Shown here: positions 9,206 to 18,520 of the stretch, in pieces | How positions within the stretch are numbered: the first letter of the stretch is position 1 | How the letters are laid out: each line of letters begins with the position of its first letter | Assembly (NCBI GenBank): GCA_945861385.1 | Contig: CAMAUI010000015.1 | Coordinates: 1 to 55,451 of the forward strand | Direction: 5' to 3' | DNA length: 55,451 nt | Source: Prosthecobacter debontii | GTDB taxonomy: Bacteria; Verrucomicrobiota; Verrucomicrobiia; Chthoniobacterales; Chthoniobacteraceae | Notes under the pieces: model-generated | Database searches by the model: none | What the model saw: only the letters and a program-made list of their open reading frames with translations | What the model was told of the DNA's origin: nothing | Translations under genes and position numbers: made by a program

Positions 9206-10153
9206 ATGGACCACGTCATAGACATCCGCAACCTCCGCCACGCCTACAAAAATCACGTCGCCGTGCAGGACATCACCTTCACCGTCGCCGCCCGCAGCAT
9301 CCACGGCTTCGTCGGCCCGAACGGCGCGGGAAAAACCACCACGCTCAAAATCCTCGCCACACTTCTCAAGCCCCAGAATGGCCGCATCGGCATCTTCGGC
9401 CAGGACATCGTCGGCATGCGCAACTTCGTCCGCCGCAAAATCGGCTACATGCCCGACCACTTCAGCATGTACCGGCAGATGACCGTCTTCGAGTACCTCG
9501 ATTTCTTCGGCGCCGCGTACGGCCTCGGCCAGCTCCAGCGCGACAAAGTCATCGCCGACGTCCTCGCCCTCACCGACATGGCCGGGCGCAAGGACGACTT
9601 CATCCAGGGCCTCAGCCGCGGCATGCAGCAACGCGTCTCCCTCGCCCGCGTCCTCGTCCACGATCCCGAGCTTCTCCTCCTCGACGAGCCGGCATCCGGG
9701 CTCGATCCGCGCGCCCGCATCGAACTCATGGAAATCCTCCAGGAACTCCGCCGCCTCGGAAAAACCATCTTCATCTCCAGCCACATCCTCAGCGAACTCG
9801 CCGAACTCTGCGACGCCGTCACCATCCTCGACCGCGGCACGGTAAAATACACCGGCTCCATGCGCGGCCTCATTGCCAGCGACGGCGCCGAGTCCGCATG
9901 CCTGCTCACCCTCACCGCAGGGCACCCGCCCGCCCTCGACGCCCTTCGCGCGCTGCCCGGCATCAAGACCGTCACCCCCGGCGCGGAATCGCCCGCGGAG
10001 ATCGCGCTCACTTTTGAAAAGGAACACCTCAGCCCCAACGCCATCCTCACCGCCGCCATCAGCGCCGGCGCGCAAGTCGTGAGCTTCACCGAGGACGTCA
10101 AGCACCTCAACCAGGCCTTCATGGATCTCACCGAGCCCGGCGTCCGCACCTGA
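9206..10153 (+). CDS. ABC transporter ATP-binding protein
   Basis: Energises the ABC-2 exporter encoded by the two following permeases. 315 aa from the ATG at 9206. Walker A GPNGAGKTT (37-45), signature LSRGMQQR (136-143), Walker B LLLLDEP (156-162) and the H-loop His193 in ISSHILSEL are all intact. The C-terminal 90 residues form the extra domain typical of NatA/CcmA-like subunits. The frame is open well upstream, but that sequence overlaps the previous gene and is not family-like. Confidence 0.93.
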   Translation: MDHVIDIRNLRHAYKNHVAVQDITFTVAARSIHGFVGPNGAGKTTTLKILATLLKPQNGRIGIFGQDIVGMRNFVRRKIGYMPDHFSMYRQMTVFEYLDFFGAAYGLGQLQRDKVIADVLALTDMAGRKDDFIQGLSRGMQQRVSLARVLVHDPELLLLDEPASGLDPRARIELMEILQELRRLGKTIFISSHILSELAELCDAVTILDRGTVKYTGSMRGLIASDGAESACLLTLTAGHPPALDALRALPGIKTVTPGAESPAEIALTFEKEHLSPNAILTAAISAGAQVVSFTEDVKHLNQAFMDLTEPGVRT

Positions 10154-10208
10154 CCGCAGCGCCCGTGCAAAACCCGCGCACAGCAACCCCGCGGCCCGCT
10201 TCACCGCC

Positions 10209-11768
10209 ATGATCCGCCCCACGCTCGCCCTGTTCGTCCGCGCCCTGCGCGAGGATAACCGCGCGAAATTCCCCACCATCATCCGCACCGTCGCCGTCCT
10301 CTTTCTGCTCCTCCTCGTCTGGATGAACGAGAGCGACTTCGCCCACAACACCGCGCCCGGCCTCGCACTGCTCACCATGATCGCGATGGTGAATTTCTTC
10401 GGCCTCACCATCACCGGCATCGGCATGTTCTGCTCCGCCATCACCGAGGAAAAAGAGGACGGAACCCTCAGCCTCCTCCGCATGACGCGCCTGAACCCCC
10501 TCGCCATCGTCCTCGGCAAAAGCACCGCCCGGCTCACCAGCGGCCTCCTTTTCATCGCCGTGCAGATTCCGTTCACCGTGCTCTGCATCGCACTCGGCGG
10601 AACCAGCTTCGCGCAGATCTTCAAAGTGTACGCGATCCTCGGGGCGTACCTTTTTTTCCTCTGCAACCTTGGCCTTCTCTGGAGCGTCCTCAGCCGCCGC
10701 ACCTCGCGCGCCGTCGGCATGACCTTGCTCACGCTCGCGCTCATCTACGTACTCCCGTTCATTCTTTATTTTTCCACCGGCGGCTTTCTGTTCGGAATGC
10801 GGGCCGCCCTCACCCCGCTGCAACAACTCCAGAGCAGGCTCGTCGGTGCCAACCCGTTTTTTGATCTCATCAGCACAGTCGTTCCATTTTGGGGCTTTCC
10901 CTTCGCTGCCGACTCCATCGCGCCCAGCCTCATGGGCGGATTGGTGTGTTTTCTCATCGCATGGGCCGTCTTCGACCGCTTCAGCTCCGAAGCCGCCACC
11001 ACCCGCAGCCCGCGCAAACCCGGCTCGCGCAAACGCCGCTTCCCCCGCCCGTGGCGGCTCGCCATTGCCTGGAAGGACTTCCAATTCGGGCTCGGCGGAA
11101 AGCGCGGCATCCTCATCCGGCTCATCATCTACGCCGCACTCCTCGCCGGGATCCTCGGCTGGATACACCATTTCAATCACCTCTCGCAACGCGATGTGGG
11201 CGGCGCCATCAGCACCGTGGCGGTGATGATCTTCAGCGTCGAACTCGGCATCCTCGCCAGCCGCATTTTCGGCACCGAGCGCAAACGCAAAACCCTCGGC
11301 AGCCTCTATGTCCTCCCGTCTTCCACCGCCAGCCTCATCGGCCAGAAAATTCTCGGCACCGTGCTCACCTTCATCCCCTGCCTCGTGCTGTGGATCGCCG
11401 GGCAGATGATCCTCGATGCTTCCCCGCACACGGAACACTTCGCCCTCCGCTGGAGCGAGGTCTCATCCGCACTCGCTCTGGCCCTCAGTCGTTACATCGT
11501 CTTCGCCGTCCTCGTCGCCTACCTCTCGCTCCGGATGAGAAAAGGCGCGCTGCTCATCGGACTGCTCGCCATTTTCCTCGAGCTCATCATCACGAACATA
11601 GTGCTGTTCCGCTTCGTCTTCGGACGCCAGATCATCCTCAACGGAAACGACTGGCAGACAGCCATCAGCCACCTCCAACTCACCGTCGCGGCCATCCTCC
11701 TCGTCACCAGCCTCGTCCTCGCACTCCTCATCCCGCGCCGCCTCGCCATCTGCGCCGCGGAGGACTGA
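10209..11768 (+). CDS. ABC-2 type transporter permease (copy 1)
   Basis: 519-aa integral membrane protein with roughly ten hydrophobic segments in two halves separated by a basic, Arg/Pro-rich cytoplasmic linker around residues 255-285. The ABC-2 landmark ITEEKEDGTLSLLRMT after the second helix is the coupling region often seen in NatB/GldF-like permeases. It pairs with the ATPase upstream (55-bp gap). The substrate is not evident. Similar throughout to the next gene, so the two probably form a heterodimer derived from a duplication. Confidence 0.85.
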   Translation: MIRPTLALFVRALREDNRAKFPTIIRTVAVLFLLLLVWMNESDFAHNTAPGLALLTMIAMVNFFGLTITGIGMFCSAITEEKEDGTLSLLRMTRLNPLAIVLGKSTARLTSGLLFIAVQIPFTVLCIALGGTSFAQIFKVYAILGAYLFFLCNLGLLWSVLSRRTSRAVGMTLLTLALIYVLPFILYFSTGGFLFGMRAALTPLQQLQSRLVGANPFFDLISTVVPFWGFPFAADSIAPSLMGGLVCFLIAWAVFDRFSSEAATTRSPRKPGSRKRRFPRPWRLAIAWKDFQFGLGGKRGILIRLIIYAALLAGILGWIHHFNHLSQRDVGGAISTVAVMIFSVELGILASRIFGTERKRKTLGSLYVLPSSTASLIGQKILGTVLTFIPCLVLWIAGQMILDASPHTEHFALRWSEVSSALALALSRYIVFAVLVAYLSLRMRKGALLIGLLAIFLELIITNIVLFRFVFGRQIILNGNDWQTAISHLQLTVAAILLVTSLVLALLIPRRLAICAAED

Positions 11769-11771
11769 CCC

Positions 11772-13355
11772 ATGCGCCCGCTCTTCGCACTCTTCATCCG
11801 CTCCCTGCGCGAGGACAGTCGCGCAAAACTGCCGCCCATCCTCCGAGCCGCGCTCGTCCTCGTCATCCTGCTCATCATCTGGTCCAACCAGCGGAGCTTC
11901 GAATACCGCGCGGCACCGGGACGCGAATTTTTCATGCTCGTGATGATGTTCAACACCGGCTTCATCGCCCTCATGGCGCTGAGCATTTTTTCCTCCGCCA
12001 TCGCCGAGGAAAAAGAGGACGACACGCTCACGCTTCTCCGCATCACCAACCTCAGCCCGCTCTCGATCCTCATGGGTAAAGGCGCGAGCCGCCTCTTCTC
12101 CGCGTTGCTCCTCATCGCCGTGCAGATTCCCTTCACCCTGCTCGGCATCGCCCTTGGCGGCGTCAGCATGGAGCACATCCTCTTCGCCTACGCCGTCCTC
12201 GGCGCGACGACCATTTTCCTCTGCGCCGTCGCGCTCGCCGCATCCGTGTACTGTCGCACCGCCATGCGCGCCGGCTTTCTCACAGGCACCATCATCGGCA
12301 TCCTGTTCTTCCTGCTCCCATTCCTCGCCATCACCACAACCCTCCGGAGCTTGAGCCCCAGCAGGCTCGTCGCATCGGGCGCCTTCCAGCAATTCTGCGT
12401 CTGGATCGTGGAAATGAATCCCATCTACGCGCTGGCCATGTTGTTTGAGAGCCCGCAGCGCACAAAATTTGTCACCGAACAAATCTGGATCATGCTCGGC
12501 GGCGCCGCCGTTTTTTTCCTGCTCGCATGGGCGCTTTTCACGCCGTGCTGCGCCGATGCCGGGGACACCGCAGGACGCCCCCGCAAAAAGAAAAACGGCA
12601 GCCTGAAGCCGCGCCGTCTCTCCATCGGCCGCCCCAAACAGCGTCCGCTGGTCTGGAAGGATTGGAACTTCATGATCGGCGGCAAACCCGGCTTCCTCCT
12701 CCGCCTCGCACTCGCCGCCGCGATCTACTGCGGCACATATCTTTTAAACCATCAGATCTACGTCCGATACCCCTCTTACATCCACGAAGAATACCATTGG
12801 CGGCAGACCAGTGAGATGACCTTGGCCTTTGCCTGCATGTGCGCCGGACTGGATCTTTTGCTCGTGACTGGACGCATCTTCGGCGTCGAATACCGCCAGC
12901 AGACGCTCTCCAGCCTCGTTGCCCTGCCGATCAAAGCCGGACGCATCATCCGGCATAAAATCCTTGGCTGCCTTCCCATCTTCATCCCGTGGCTGCTGCT
13001 CGCCATGCTCGGCTTCGCAGTCCATCCGCGGAACCTATTGTACGAATTCACCGAAGACACCTTCCACATGAGATCGGAAGAACTCGCCGCCACCCTCTAC
13101 GTCGGCACACAGTCCCTCCTGCTTCTCACCACCATCGTGTGGTTCTCCCTCAAAATACGCCGAGGCGCCCTCCCGGCAGCCATCGCCATCATCGGCGGGT
13201 GGAATATCGTTTTCGGACTCTTTGCAGACACAGCCACGCGCGAGGAACAGGCCATACTCCTCATTCTCGGCGTGACAGGCACAGTCATGGCCCTCGCATG
13301 GATGTTTTACGCCGTCCACCAGCGCATCCAGGCCGCCGCCGCTGAGGACTCATAG
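11772..13355 (+). CDS. ABC-2 type transporter permease (copy 2)
   Basis: 527-aa paralogue of the preceding permease, starting three bases after its stop. Shared landmarks include RPLFALFIRSLREDSRAK at the N-terminus (compare RPTLALFVRALREDNRAK), IAEEKEDDTLTLLRIT, VQIPFTLLGIALGG and a second-half WKDWNF segment matching WKDFQF of copy 1. About ten membrane segments with a basic central linker. It ends the operon; 92 bp separate it from the peptidase gene, so readthrough is possible. Confidence 0.85.
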   Translation: MRPLFALFIRSLREDSRAKLPPILRAALVLVILLIIWSNQRSFEYRAAPGREFFMLVMMFNTGFIALMALSIFSSAIAEEKEDDTLTLLRITNLSPLSILMGKGASRLFSALLLIAVQIPFTLLGIALGGVSMEHILFAYAVLGATTIFLCAVALAASVYCRTAMRAGFLTGTIIGILFFLLPFLAITTTLRSLSPSRLVASGAFQQFCVWIVEMNPIYALAMLFESPQRTKFVTEQIWIMLGGAAVFFLLAWALFTPCCADAGDTAGRPRKKKNGSLKPRRLSIGRPKQRPLVWKDWNFMIGGKPGFLLRLALAAAIYCGTYLLNHQIYVRYPSYIHEEYHWRQTSEMTLAFACMCAGLDLLLVTGRIFGVEYRQQTLSSLVALPIKAGRIIRHKILGCLPIFIPWLLLAMLGFAVHPRNLLYEFTEDTFHMRSEELAATLYVGTQSLLLLTTIVWFSLKIRRGALPAAIAIIGGWNIVFGLFADTATREEQAILLILGVTGTVMALAWMFYAVHQRIQAAAAEDS

Positions 13356-13447
13356 GAAAGCCGCATCTAAACTTCCAGCCCCGGCTTGCTCTTTGCTCAT
13401 TGCGCGGCATGTTCCGCGCCCGCTTTCCACGGCGGGACACGCACTGA

Positions 13448-14716
13448 ATGATCGAATTTCCCTATCAAGTCACACGGCTTTCCAACGGTGTGCGCATCGC
13501 GTCGGTCGAAATGCCGCACATGCGCAGCGCCAGCATCGGAGTGTGGGCGGGCGTCGGCGGACGGCACGAGCGCGCCGAGGAAAGCGGGGTTTCCCACTTT
13601 CTTGAGCATCTGCTTTTCAAGGGAACCAAACGCCGCAACGCCCGGCAGATCAGCACGGCGGTCGAGGGCATCGGCGGCTACCTCAATGCATTCACCACCG
13701 AGGATCACACCTGCTACTATGCCAAGGCCGGCGCCCAGCATTTCGGGCGGCTTTGCGACGTGCTCGGCGACATGTACCTGCATTCCACCTTCCTGCCCGC
13801 CGAGATCGAGCGCGAGCGCGAGGTCATCCGCGAGGAAATCCTCATGTATCGCGACCAGCCCGCCCAGCACGCGCAGGAACTCCTCACCTCCACGCTCTGG
13901 CCGGGCCATCCGCTCGGCCGTCCCCTCACCGGCACCGTCGAGACCGTCTCGCACCTCAACCGCACAAAGCTCCGCGCTTTTCAAAAAACCCATTACTGCG
14001 GGGCAAACACCGTCATCACCGTCGCCGGGCGCATCGCACATGCCGACGCGGTCGCCGGCATCAGCCCATGGGCCTCGCTGCTTCCGCGCGGAAAAAGGCC
14101 GCGCCACCTGCGCCCTCCCCGGCTTCCGCGCAGGCCGCGCGTGAGCCTTCACACCCACGAGACCGAGCAGACACATCTCGCGATGGGCTTCCACGCCTGG
14201 GGGCGGCAGGATGACCGCCGCTTCGCTTTGAAAATGCTCAGCGTCATCCTTGGCGAAAACATGAGCTCCCGCCTTTTCCAAAAACTCCGCGAGCGCCACG
14301 GCTTCTGCTACTCCGTCGCCAGCGGGATGCTCGCCCTCGCCGACACCGGCGCGCTCCACATCAGCGCCGGCCTCGACCCCTCACGCCTCGAGGCGGCCAT
14401 CCGTATGATCCTCGGCGAGTTCGAGGCCCTCGCGAAACACGGCCCCAACCGCTCCGAACTCCGCATGGCCCGCGACTACACGATCGGCCAGACCCTCATG
14501 GGCCTCGAGAGCACCACCAGCCAGATCATGTGGATGGGCGAAAGCCTCCTCGGCTACGGCGTCGTCCTCTCCCCCAGCGAGATCGAGCGCCGCATTCTCG
14601 CCATCACCCCCGCGTGCGTGAAAAAAGTCGCCGGCGAGGTCACAAAGCGCGGCCACCTCGGCGTCGCCATCGTCGGCCCGGTCAAGGATTCAAAAATCAT
14701 CGAGCGCTGGCTCTAG
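13448..14716 (+). CDS. M16 family zinc metallopeptidase (processing-peptidase-like)
   Basis: 422 aa. The inverted zinc motif HxxEH is intact as H50-F-L-E53-H54 in GVSHFLEHLLFKGT, and the downstream acidic segment EREREVIREEI supplies the usual third ligand. The C-terminal half has the M16 second-domain pattern, including RLFQKLRERHGFCYSVAS. Related proteins (PqqL/MPP-beta-like) cleave short peptides or presequences. No signal peptide is apparent. Start is an ATG at 13448 that gives the expected N-terminus (MIEFPYQVTRLSNGVRIAS). Confidence 0.92.
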   Translation: MIEFPYQVTRLSNGVRIASVEMPHMRSASIGVWAGVGGRHERAEESGVSHFLEHLLFKGTKRRNARQISTAVEGIGGYLNAFTTEDHTCYYAKAGAQHFGRLCDVLGDMYLHSTFLPAEIEREREVIREEILMYRDQPAQHAQELLTSTLWPGHPLGRPLTGTVETVSHLNRTKLRAFQKTHYCGANTVITVAGRIAHADAVAGISPWASLLPRGKRPRHLRPPRLPRRPRVSLHTHETEQTHLAMGFHAWGRQDDRRFALKMLSVILGENMSSRLFQKLRERHGFCYSVASGMLALADTGALHISAGLDPSRLEAAIRMILGEFEALAKHGPNRSELRMARDYTIGQTLMGLESTTSQIMWMGESLLGYGVVLSPSEIERRILAITPACVKKVAGEVTKRGHLGVAIVGPVKDSKIIERWL

Positions 14717-14743
14717 GGAGCGCACCTGAATTTTCCCAAGTCC

Positions 14744-14758
14744 CCGCTTGGCAAGCGG
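14744..14758. terminator. short hairpin between M16 peptidase and tig
   Basis: CCGCTT-ggc-AAGCGG forms a perfect 6-bp stem with a 3-base loop, 28 bp after the peptidase stop. There is no T-tract, so it is a weak terminator candidate at best. Confidence 0.3.
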
Positions 14759-14803
14759 TCATTGCCCGCTATTTTCGCGCCCCTTTCACCAATTCCAAAG
14801 AAG

Positions 14804-16135
14804 ATGAACGTTGATTTTCAAGCACTGCCAAACTGCCTCGCCAGCCTCAACATTGAGGTCGAAGCCAACGCGGTCAAAGCCAAGTGGGAGGACGTCGCCG
14901 GGCAGTATCTGAAATTTGCCAAGCTGCCCGGTTTCCGCGCCGGCAAGGCTCCGCGCAATGTGGTGGAGAAAAAGTTCACCAAGGAAATCCGCCAGGAAGT
15001 CACCAAGCAGGTTCTCAACGACGCATGCCGCCAGGCCATCACCGACAAGGGCCTCCGCGTGCTCTCCATTTCCGATGTCGAGGACGTGCAGTGGGGCGAC
15101 GACAAATCCCTCAAGTTCCGCACGACCCTCGTGCTTCAGCCACACTTCGACCTGCCGGACTACAAGGGCATCCCCGTGACCGTCCCCGGCGGGGAGGTGA
15201 CCGAGGCCGAGATTGACGAGGCGCTCGAAAACCTGCGCGACCAGCAGGCGGATTTCCCGGACGTGGAGCCCGCGCGTCCGCTGGCGATGAATGATTTCGC
15301 GGTCGTGGATTACGACGGGACGATTGAAGGCGAGCCCGTCCATGTGAAATTCCCGAAGGCCGGAAAGCCGCTGACTCACAACACGGATTTCTGGCTCAAG
15401 ATGACCGAGGAGGCGTTCTTTCCCGGCTTCTGCGCGCAGCTCGTCGGCGCGAATGTCGGCGACACGCGTGAATTCGATATCGAGGTGCCCTCCGACTTCC
15501 CAGTCGAGGGAATGCCCGGCACGAAGATCCACTACAAGGTGACGGTCCGCGGCGTCAAAACGCGCGTCCTCCCCGAATTGAACGACGCATTCGCCGACAA
15601 CATCTCAAAGGGCAAGTCGCTGCCGGAGCTTCGCATCATGGCCCGCGAGGAACTGCAGAAGCAAAAGCACGCGCAGATTGACACCGCGAAGCGCAACGGC
15701 GTGATGTCCGCGCTCCTTTCCAAGGTCGAATGCGAACTCCCGACCCAGCTCGTCCGCCAGCAGACCCAGAGCGTGCTCAGCGACATCGTCCGCGAAAACC
15801 AGGCCCGCGGCGTCACCGAGGAGGTAATGAAGGAGCACGAGCGGGAACTCGTCGGAACCGCGGCGCAGACAGCCCGCGAGCGCCTCAAGGCCACATTCAT
15901 CCTCGTCCGCATCGCCGAGCAGGAAAAAATAAAAATCACCGAGGCCGAACTCCGCTCCCGCATCAACTCCCTCGCCCGCCGCTACGAAATGCCCTTTGAC
16001 AAAATGCTCAAGGAACTCAAAAAACGCGGCGCCCTCGACCAGATCAACGAGGAACTTCTCACCGCAAAGGCGCTCGAATTCGTGGCGCGCGAAGCAACCG
16101 TAACCACCGCGCCCGCGGAACCAACCGCGGCGTAA
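14804..16135 (+). CDS. tig: trigger factor (ribosome-associated chaperone/PPIase)
   Basis: Binds nascent chains at the ribosomal exit tunnel. 443 aa, normal length. The ribosome-docking signature GFRAGKAP is at 43-50; an FKBP-like PPIase domain spans about 150-240 (ends IHYKVTVRGVKTRVLPELND); the helical C-terminal chaperone arms follow. The ATG at 14804 is chosen because its N-terminus aligns with the family; an upstream in-frame start would add only 14 unrelated residues. clpP follows after 15 bp, the classical tig-clpP pairing. Confidence 0.95.
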   Translation: MNVDFQALPNCLASLNIEVEANAVKAKWEDVAGQYLKFAKLPGFRAGKAPRNVVEKKFTKEIRQEVTKQVLNDACRQAITDKGLRVLSISDVEDVQWGDDKSLKFRTTLVLQPHFDLPDYKGIPVTVPGGEVTEAEIDEALENLRDQQADFPDVEPARPLAMNDFAVVDYDGTIEGEPVHVKFPKAGKPLTHNTDFWLKMTEEAFFPGFCAQLVGANVGDTREFDIEVPSDFPVEGMPGTKIHYKVTVRGVKTRVLPELNDAFADNISKGKSLPELRIMAREELQKQKHAQIDTAKRNGVMSALLSKVECELPTQLVRQQTQSVLSDIVRENQARGVTEEVMKEHERELVGTAAQTARERLKATFILVRIAEQEKIKITEAELRSRINSLARRYEMPFDKMLKELKKRGALDQINEELLTAKALEFVAREATVTTAPAEPTAA

Positions 16136-16150
16136 CACCAGCCACACACC

Positions 16151-16822
16151 ATGTTTTTACCAGCAAACGACAAGACCGTGATGACGCCACGCGCCGGCAT
16201 TTACAGCCCCGTCATCTACGAGAACGACGGCCGCGGCGTCTTCCAGTTCGACGTCTATTCGCGCCTGCTCAAGGATCGCATCATTTTCATCGGCACGGAG
16301 ATTGATGACCTCGTCGCCAACGCCATCATCGCGCACCTCCTCTATTTGCAGATGGAGGACGGCAAAAAGGACATCCACCTTTACATCAACAGCCCCGGCG
16401 GCTCGATCACCGCCGGCCTCGCGATCTACGACACCATGCAGTTCCTCTCGTGCGACGTGAACACCTACTGCATCGGCATGGCCGCCAGCATGGGCGCCGT
16501 CCTCCTCTGCGCCGGCACCAAGGGCAAGCGCTCCGCCCTCCCGAATAGCGACATCATGATCCACCAGGCCAGCGGCGGCGCCCGCGGCACCGCTTCCGAC
16601 ATCGAGCGCACCGTGGAATTCCTCTACAAACTCAACCGCCGCACCAAGGGCATCATCGCCAGGCACACCGGCCAGCCGGAGGAAAAGGTGAACCTCGATT
16701 GTGACCGCGACTACTTCATGACGGCGCAGGAGGCCAAGGAATACGGACTCGTGGACGAAGTCGTGAGTTCCAAGCGGGAACTCCCCGCCCTCTCCGAGAT
16801 CACCAAAGGCAAAGGCGAGTAG
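16151..16822 (+). CDS. clpP: ATP-dependent Clp protease proteolytic subunit
   Basis: Serine peptidase forming the tetradecameric chamber fed by ClpX/ClpA. 223 aa. Catalytic triad Ser113 (GMAASMGA), His138 (MIHQASGG) and Asp187 (DRD before YFM). An N-terminal segment of about 20 residues before the conserved fold may be a propeptide or an alternative start. It follows tig by 15 bp; clpX, often next, is absent. The FmdB-like gene on the other strand ends 19 bp away. Confidence 0.96.
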   Translation: MFLPANDKTVMTPRAGIYSPVIYENDGRGVFQFDVYSRLLKDRIIFIGTEIDDLVANAIIAHLLYLQMEDGKKDIHLYINSPGGSITAGLAIYDTMQFLSCDVNTYCIGMAASMGAVLLCAGTKGKRSALPNSDIMIHQASGGARGTASDIERTVEFLYKLNRRTKGIIARHTGQPEEKVNLDCDRDYFMTAQEAKEYGLVDEVVSSKRELPALSEITKGKGE

Positions 16823-16841
16823 CCTCCTGCCCCACGCTGCA

Positions 16842-17042
16842 TCAGCGGCGCTTCGGCCTGTTCATCGAAAGAATGCTCGTCCCCCGGGTGATCAGGCTGC
16901 CCCCCGTGATGATCCGGCGCACAGGCTCGCCGGTCGCCGGATCGTGCGTGAGGGCCGGCTCGCTCATTCTCTGCTCGATTTCAAACCGCCGGGGCTTCTG
17001 CCCCTTTTTTTGCGGGATGGTTTCGTAAACGTAAGTGGCCAT
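16842..17042 (-). CDS. FmdB-like small protein lacking all zinc-ribbon cysteines
   Basis: 66 aa. The overall pattern (M-x-TYVYETI, RFEIEQRMSEPALT, GEPVRRIITGG) follows FmdB/CxxC regulatory zinc-ribbon proteins, which normally carry two CxxC pairs before and after the E-x-Q-x-MSDPPL-like segment. Here there is no cysteine at all. A zinc-free structural derivative is plausible; the function is unknown. Start is an ATG. Confidence 0.65.
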   Translation of the reverse strand: MATYVYETIPQKKGQKPRRFEIEQRMSEPALTHDPATGEPVRRIITGGSLITRGTSILSMNRPKRR

Positions 17043-17113
17043 TGGCCCAAATTATTCACGCCCTCGCCGCCGGGCGACAACATCAATCTCACCGCGTTTC
17101 AAAAGGCGCCGCA

Positions 17114-18223
17114 TCAGTACACCTCCACCGGCGAACGCTTCCCATCCTCCCGGCTTCGCTGCGCCGCGCCCTCCGCGCCCAGCGTCGCGACGCGCAAATC
17201 CCAAACCTCCGCATCGCGGCGGCGGAATTCCTCCTCGTCCCATGAGTCCGCCGGCGTGAGGCCCGTCTTGAAAGACGCCACGCTCGCAAGCGCACGGTCC
17301 AGCACGGCAGGCGCGATCCCGCCGAGCGCGGCGTGCGCCTTCTCCACCATCTCCACGCGATGACAGATCATCGCCATGTCATTCCCCGCCGTGATCGCGC
17401 GCTGGATGACCTCCGTGAGCCCGCTGTCGCCCGTCCCGTACGGATTCAAAATCGCGCCCATGTCGAGGTCGTCCGTCATCACGAGGCCCCGGAAGCCCAT
17501 CTCCCCGCGAAGAAGCCCGGTGATCACGCGCGGCGAAAGCGAAGTCGGCACGCCGCTGTCGTCCAGCGCCGGATAAAATGCGTGCCCGATCATCATGCTG
17601 CTCACCTTGTCCGCGAAGTGGCGGAACACCGCGAGTTCGCTGGCATCGAGATCCACGCGATCCAGCGCCACGGTCGGCAGCTCATGATGCGCGTCCGCAG
17701 GGCAGCGCGAGTAGCCGGGGAAATGCTTCCCGCAAGTCAGCACGCCCTCCGCGAGCAGCGCATGGTTGAACGCGCCCGCATTGCGGATCACCTGCCCCGC
17801 ATCATTTCCATAACAGCGCCCCCGCAGCGAATTGTCCGCTTCGTCGTCGAACGAAATGTCCAGCACCGGGCAGAGATCCAGATTGAACCCAAACATCCGC
17901 AACAGCCGCCCCGTGATCCGCCCATGCTCCGCGATCAGCCGCACATCGTCGCGGTCGCGAAGCTGATTCGCATTTGGCGGTTCGTTGCCGATGAGCTTCA
18001 GCCGCGACACCCGCCCGCCCTCCTGATCAATCGTGATGACCGGCGGCACAGCGCTGAGTTCGCGTAAATCATCGCACAACTTTCGGAGTTGCGAGGGCGT
18101 CTGGATATTGCGCCCGAAAAGAATGAACGCCCCCGGCTGGATGCGCCGGAACACCGCCGCGCTCTGCGCATCGAGTTCCGGGCCAGGAACGCCCGTCATG
18201 AGTAGCTGGCCGAGTGTGGACAT
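17114..18223 (-). CDS. nagZ: glycoside hydrolase family 3, NagZ-type beta-N-acetylhexosaminidase
   Basis: Removes GlcNAc from muropeptides during peptidoglycan recycling. 369 aa from the ATG at 18223. GH3 landmarks: TIDQEGGRVSRL, KHFPG (156-160), the D167-x-His169 dyad in ADAHHELP matching the NagZ DSH loop, and the nucleophile Asp251 in MTDDLDMGA. No signal peptide, so cytoplasmic as expected. The frame is open 37 codons further upstream but that sequence is not family-like. Confidence 0.9.
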   Translation of the reverse strand: MSTLGQLLMTGVPGPELDAQSAAVFRRIQPGAFILFGRNIQTPSQLRKLCDDLRELSAVPPVITIDQEGGRVSRLKLIGNEPPNANQLRDRDDVRLIAEHGRITGRLLRMFGFNLDLCPVLDISFDDEADNSLRGRCYGNDAGQVIRNAGAFNHALLAEGVLTCGKHFPGYSRCPADAHHELPTVALDRVDLDASELAVFRHFADKVSSMMIGHAFYPALDDSGVPTSLSPRVITGLLRGEMGFRGLVMTDDLDMGAILNPYGTGDSGLTEVIQRAITAGNDMAMICHRVEMVEKAHAALGGIAPAVLDRALASVASFKTGLTPADSWDEEEFRRRDAEVWDLRVATLGAEGAAQRSREDGKRSPVEVY

Positions 18224-18255
18224 GCCGCGCGTGATACGCGCGCCCCGCCCCGTGG

Positions 18256-18274
18256 CGCAAGCTGCCAGCTTGCG
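18256..18274. repeat. 8-bp palindromic hairpin upstream of nagZ
   Basis: CGCAAGCT-gcc-AGCTTGCG, a perfect inverted repeat with a 3-base loop, lies between the hicA remnant and the nagZ start. It resembles the other short GC-rich hairpins in this window and may be a solitary REP-like unit or an element in the nagZ leader. Confidence 0.5.
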
Positions 18275-18334
18275 AGAGCGACCCGACAGGCACGGGGCGG
18301 CGGATTGGAAATACTTGGAAACGGCCCCTTCCAC

Positions 18335-18520
18335 TCAGGGCTCGGGCACTTCGAGCTGGCGGCAGATCGCGCGGGCGGTGAACTCCTTCACCTCGCGGTG
18401 CCGCGGCACGCTCGCGGTCTTCCGTTTCGCCGGATTTCACCAGACCGAGTGCCTGCCTCCTTCGCGATAAAGCTCGCAGCCGTGCCCGCGCAAATGCCGT
18501 TCGAGATCGCGCAGCTTTAC
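18335..18520 (-). pseudogene. hicA: hicA toxin, inactivated
   Basis: Translating the minus strand gives a HicA-type mRNA-interferase pattern: KLRDLERHLRGHGCELYREG, GGRHSVW, then NPAKRKTASVPRHREVKEFT and RAICRQLEVPEP. A TGA at 18437-18439 interrupts it directly after GGRHSVW, with no frameshift, at a position normally occupied by a sense codon. The position where the Met start should be is GTA (18518-18520), which is not a normal start. Both lesions suggest a dead toxin. It overlaps the hicB stop, as in real hicBA operons. The catalytic His (GGRHS) is still present. Confidence 0.8.

Noticed and set aside
9023-10744. A 573-codon minus-strand frame opposite the ABC ATPase
   Set aside because: It spans two real genes and an intergenic gap on the other strand and has a biased composition without motifs.
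18437-18439. TGA in hicA as a selenocysteine codon
   Set aside because: HicA has no selenoprotein members, no hairpin of the SECIS type was seen right after it, and the start codon is also lost.
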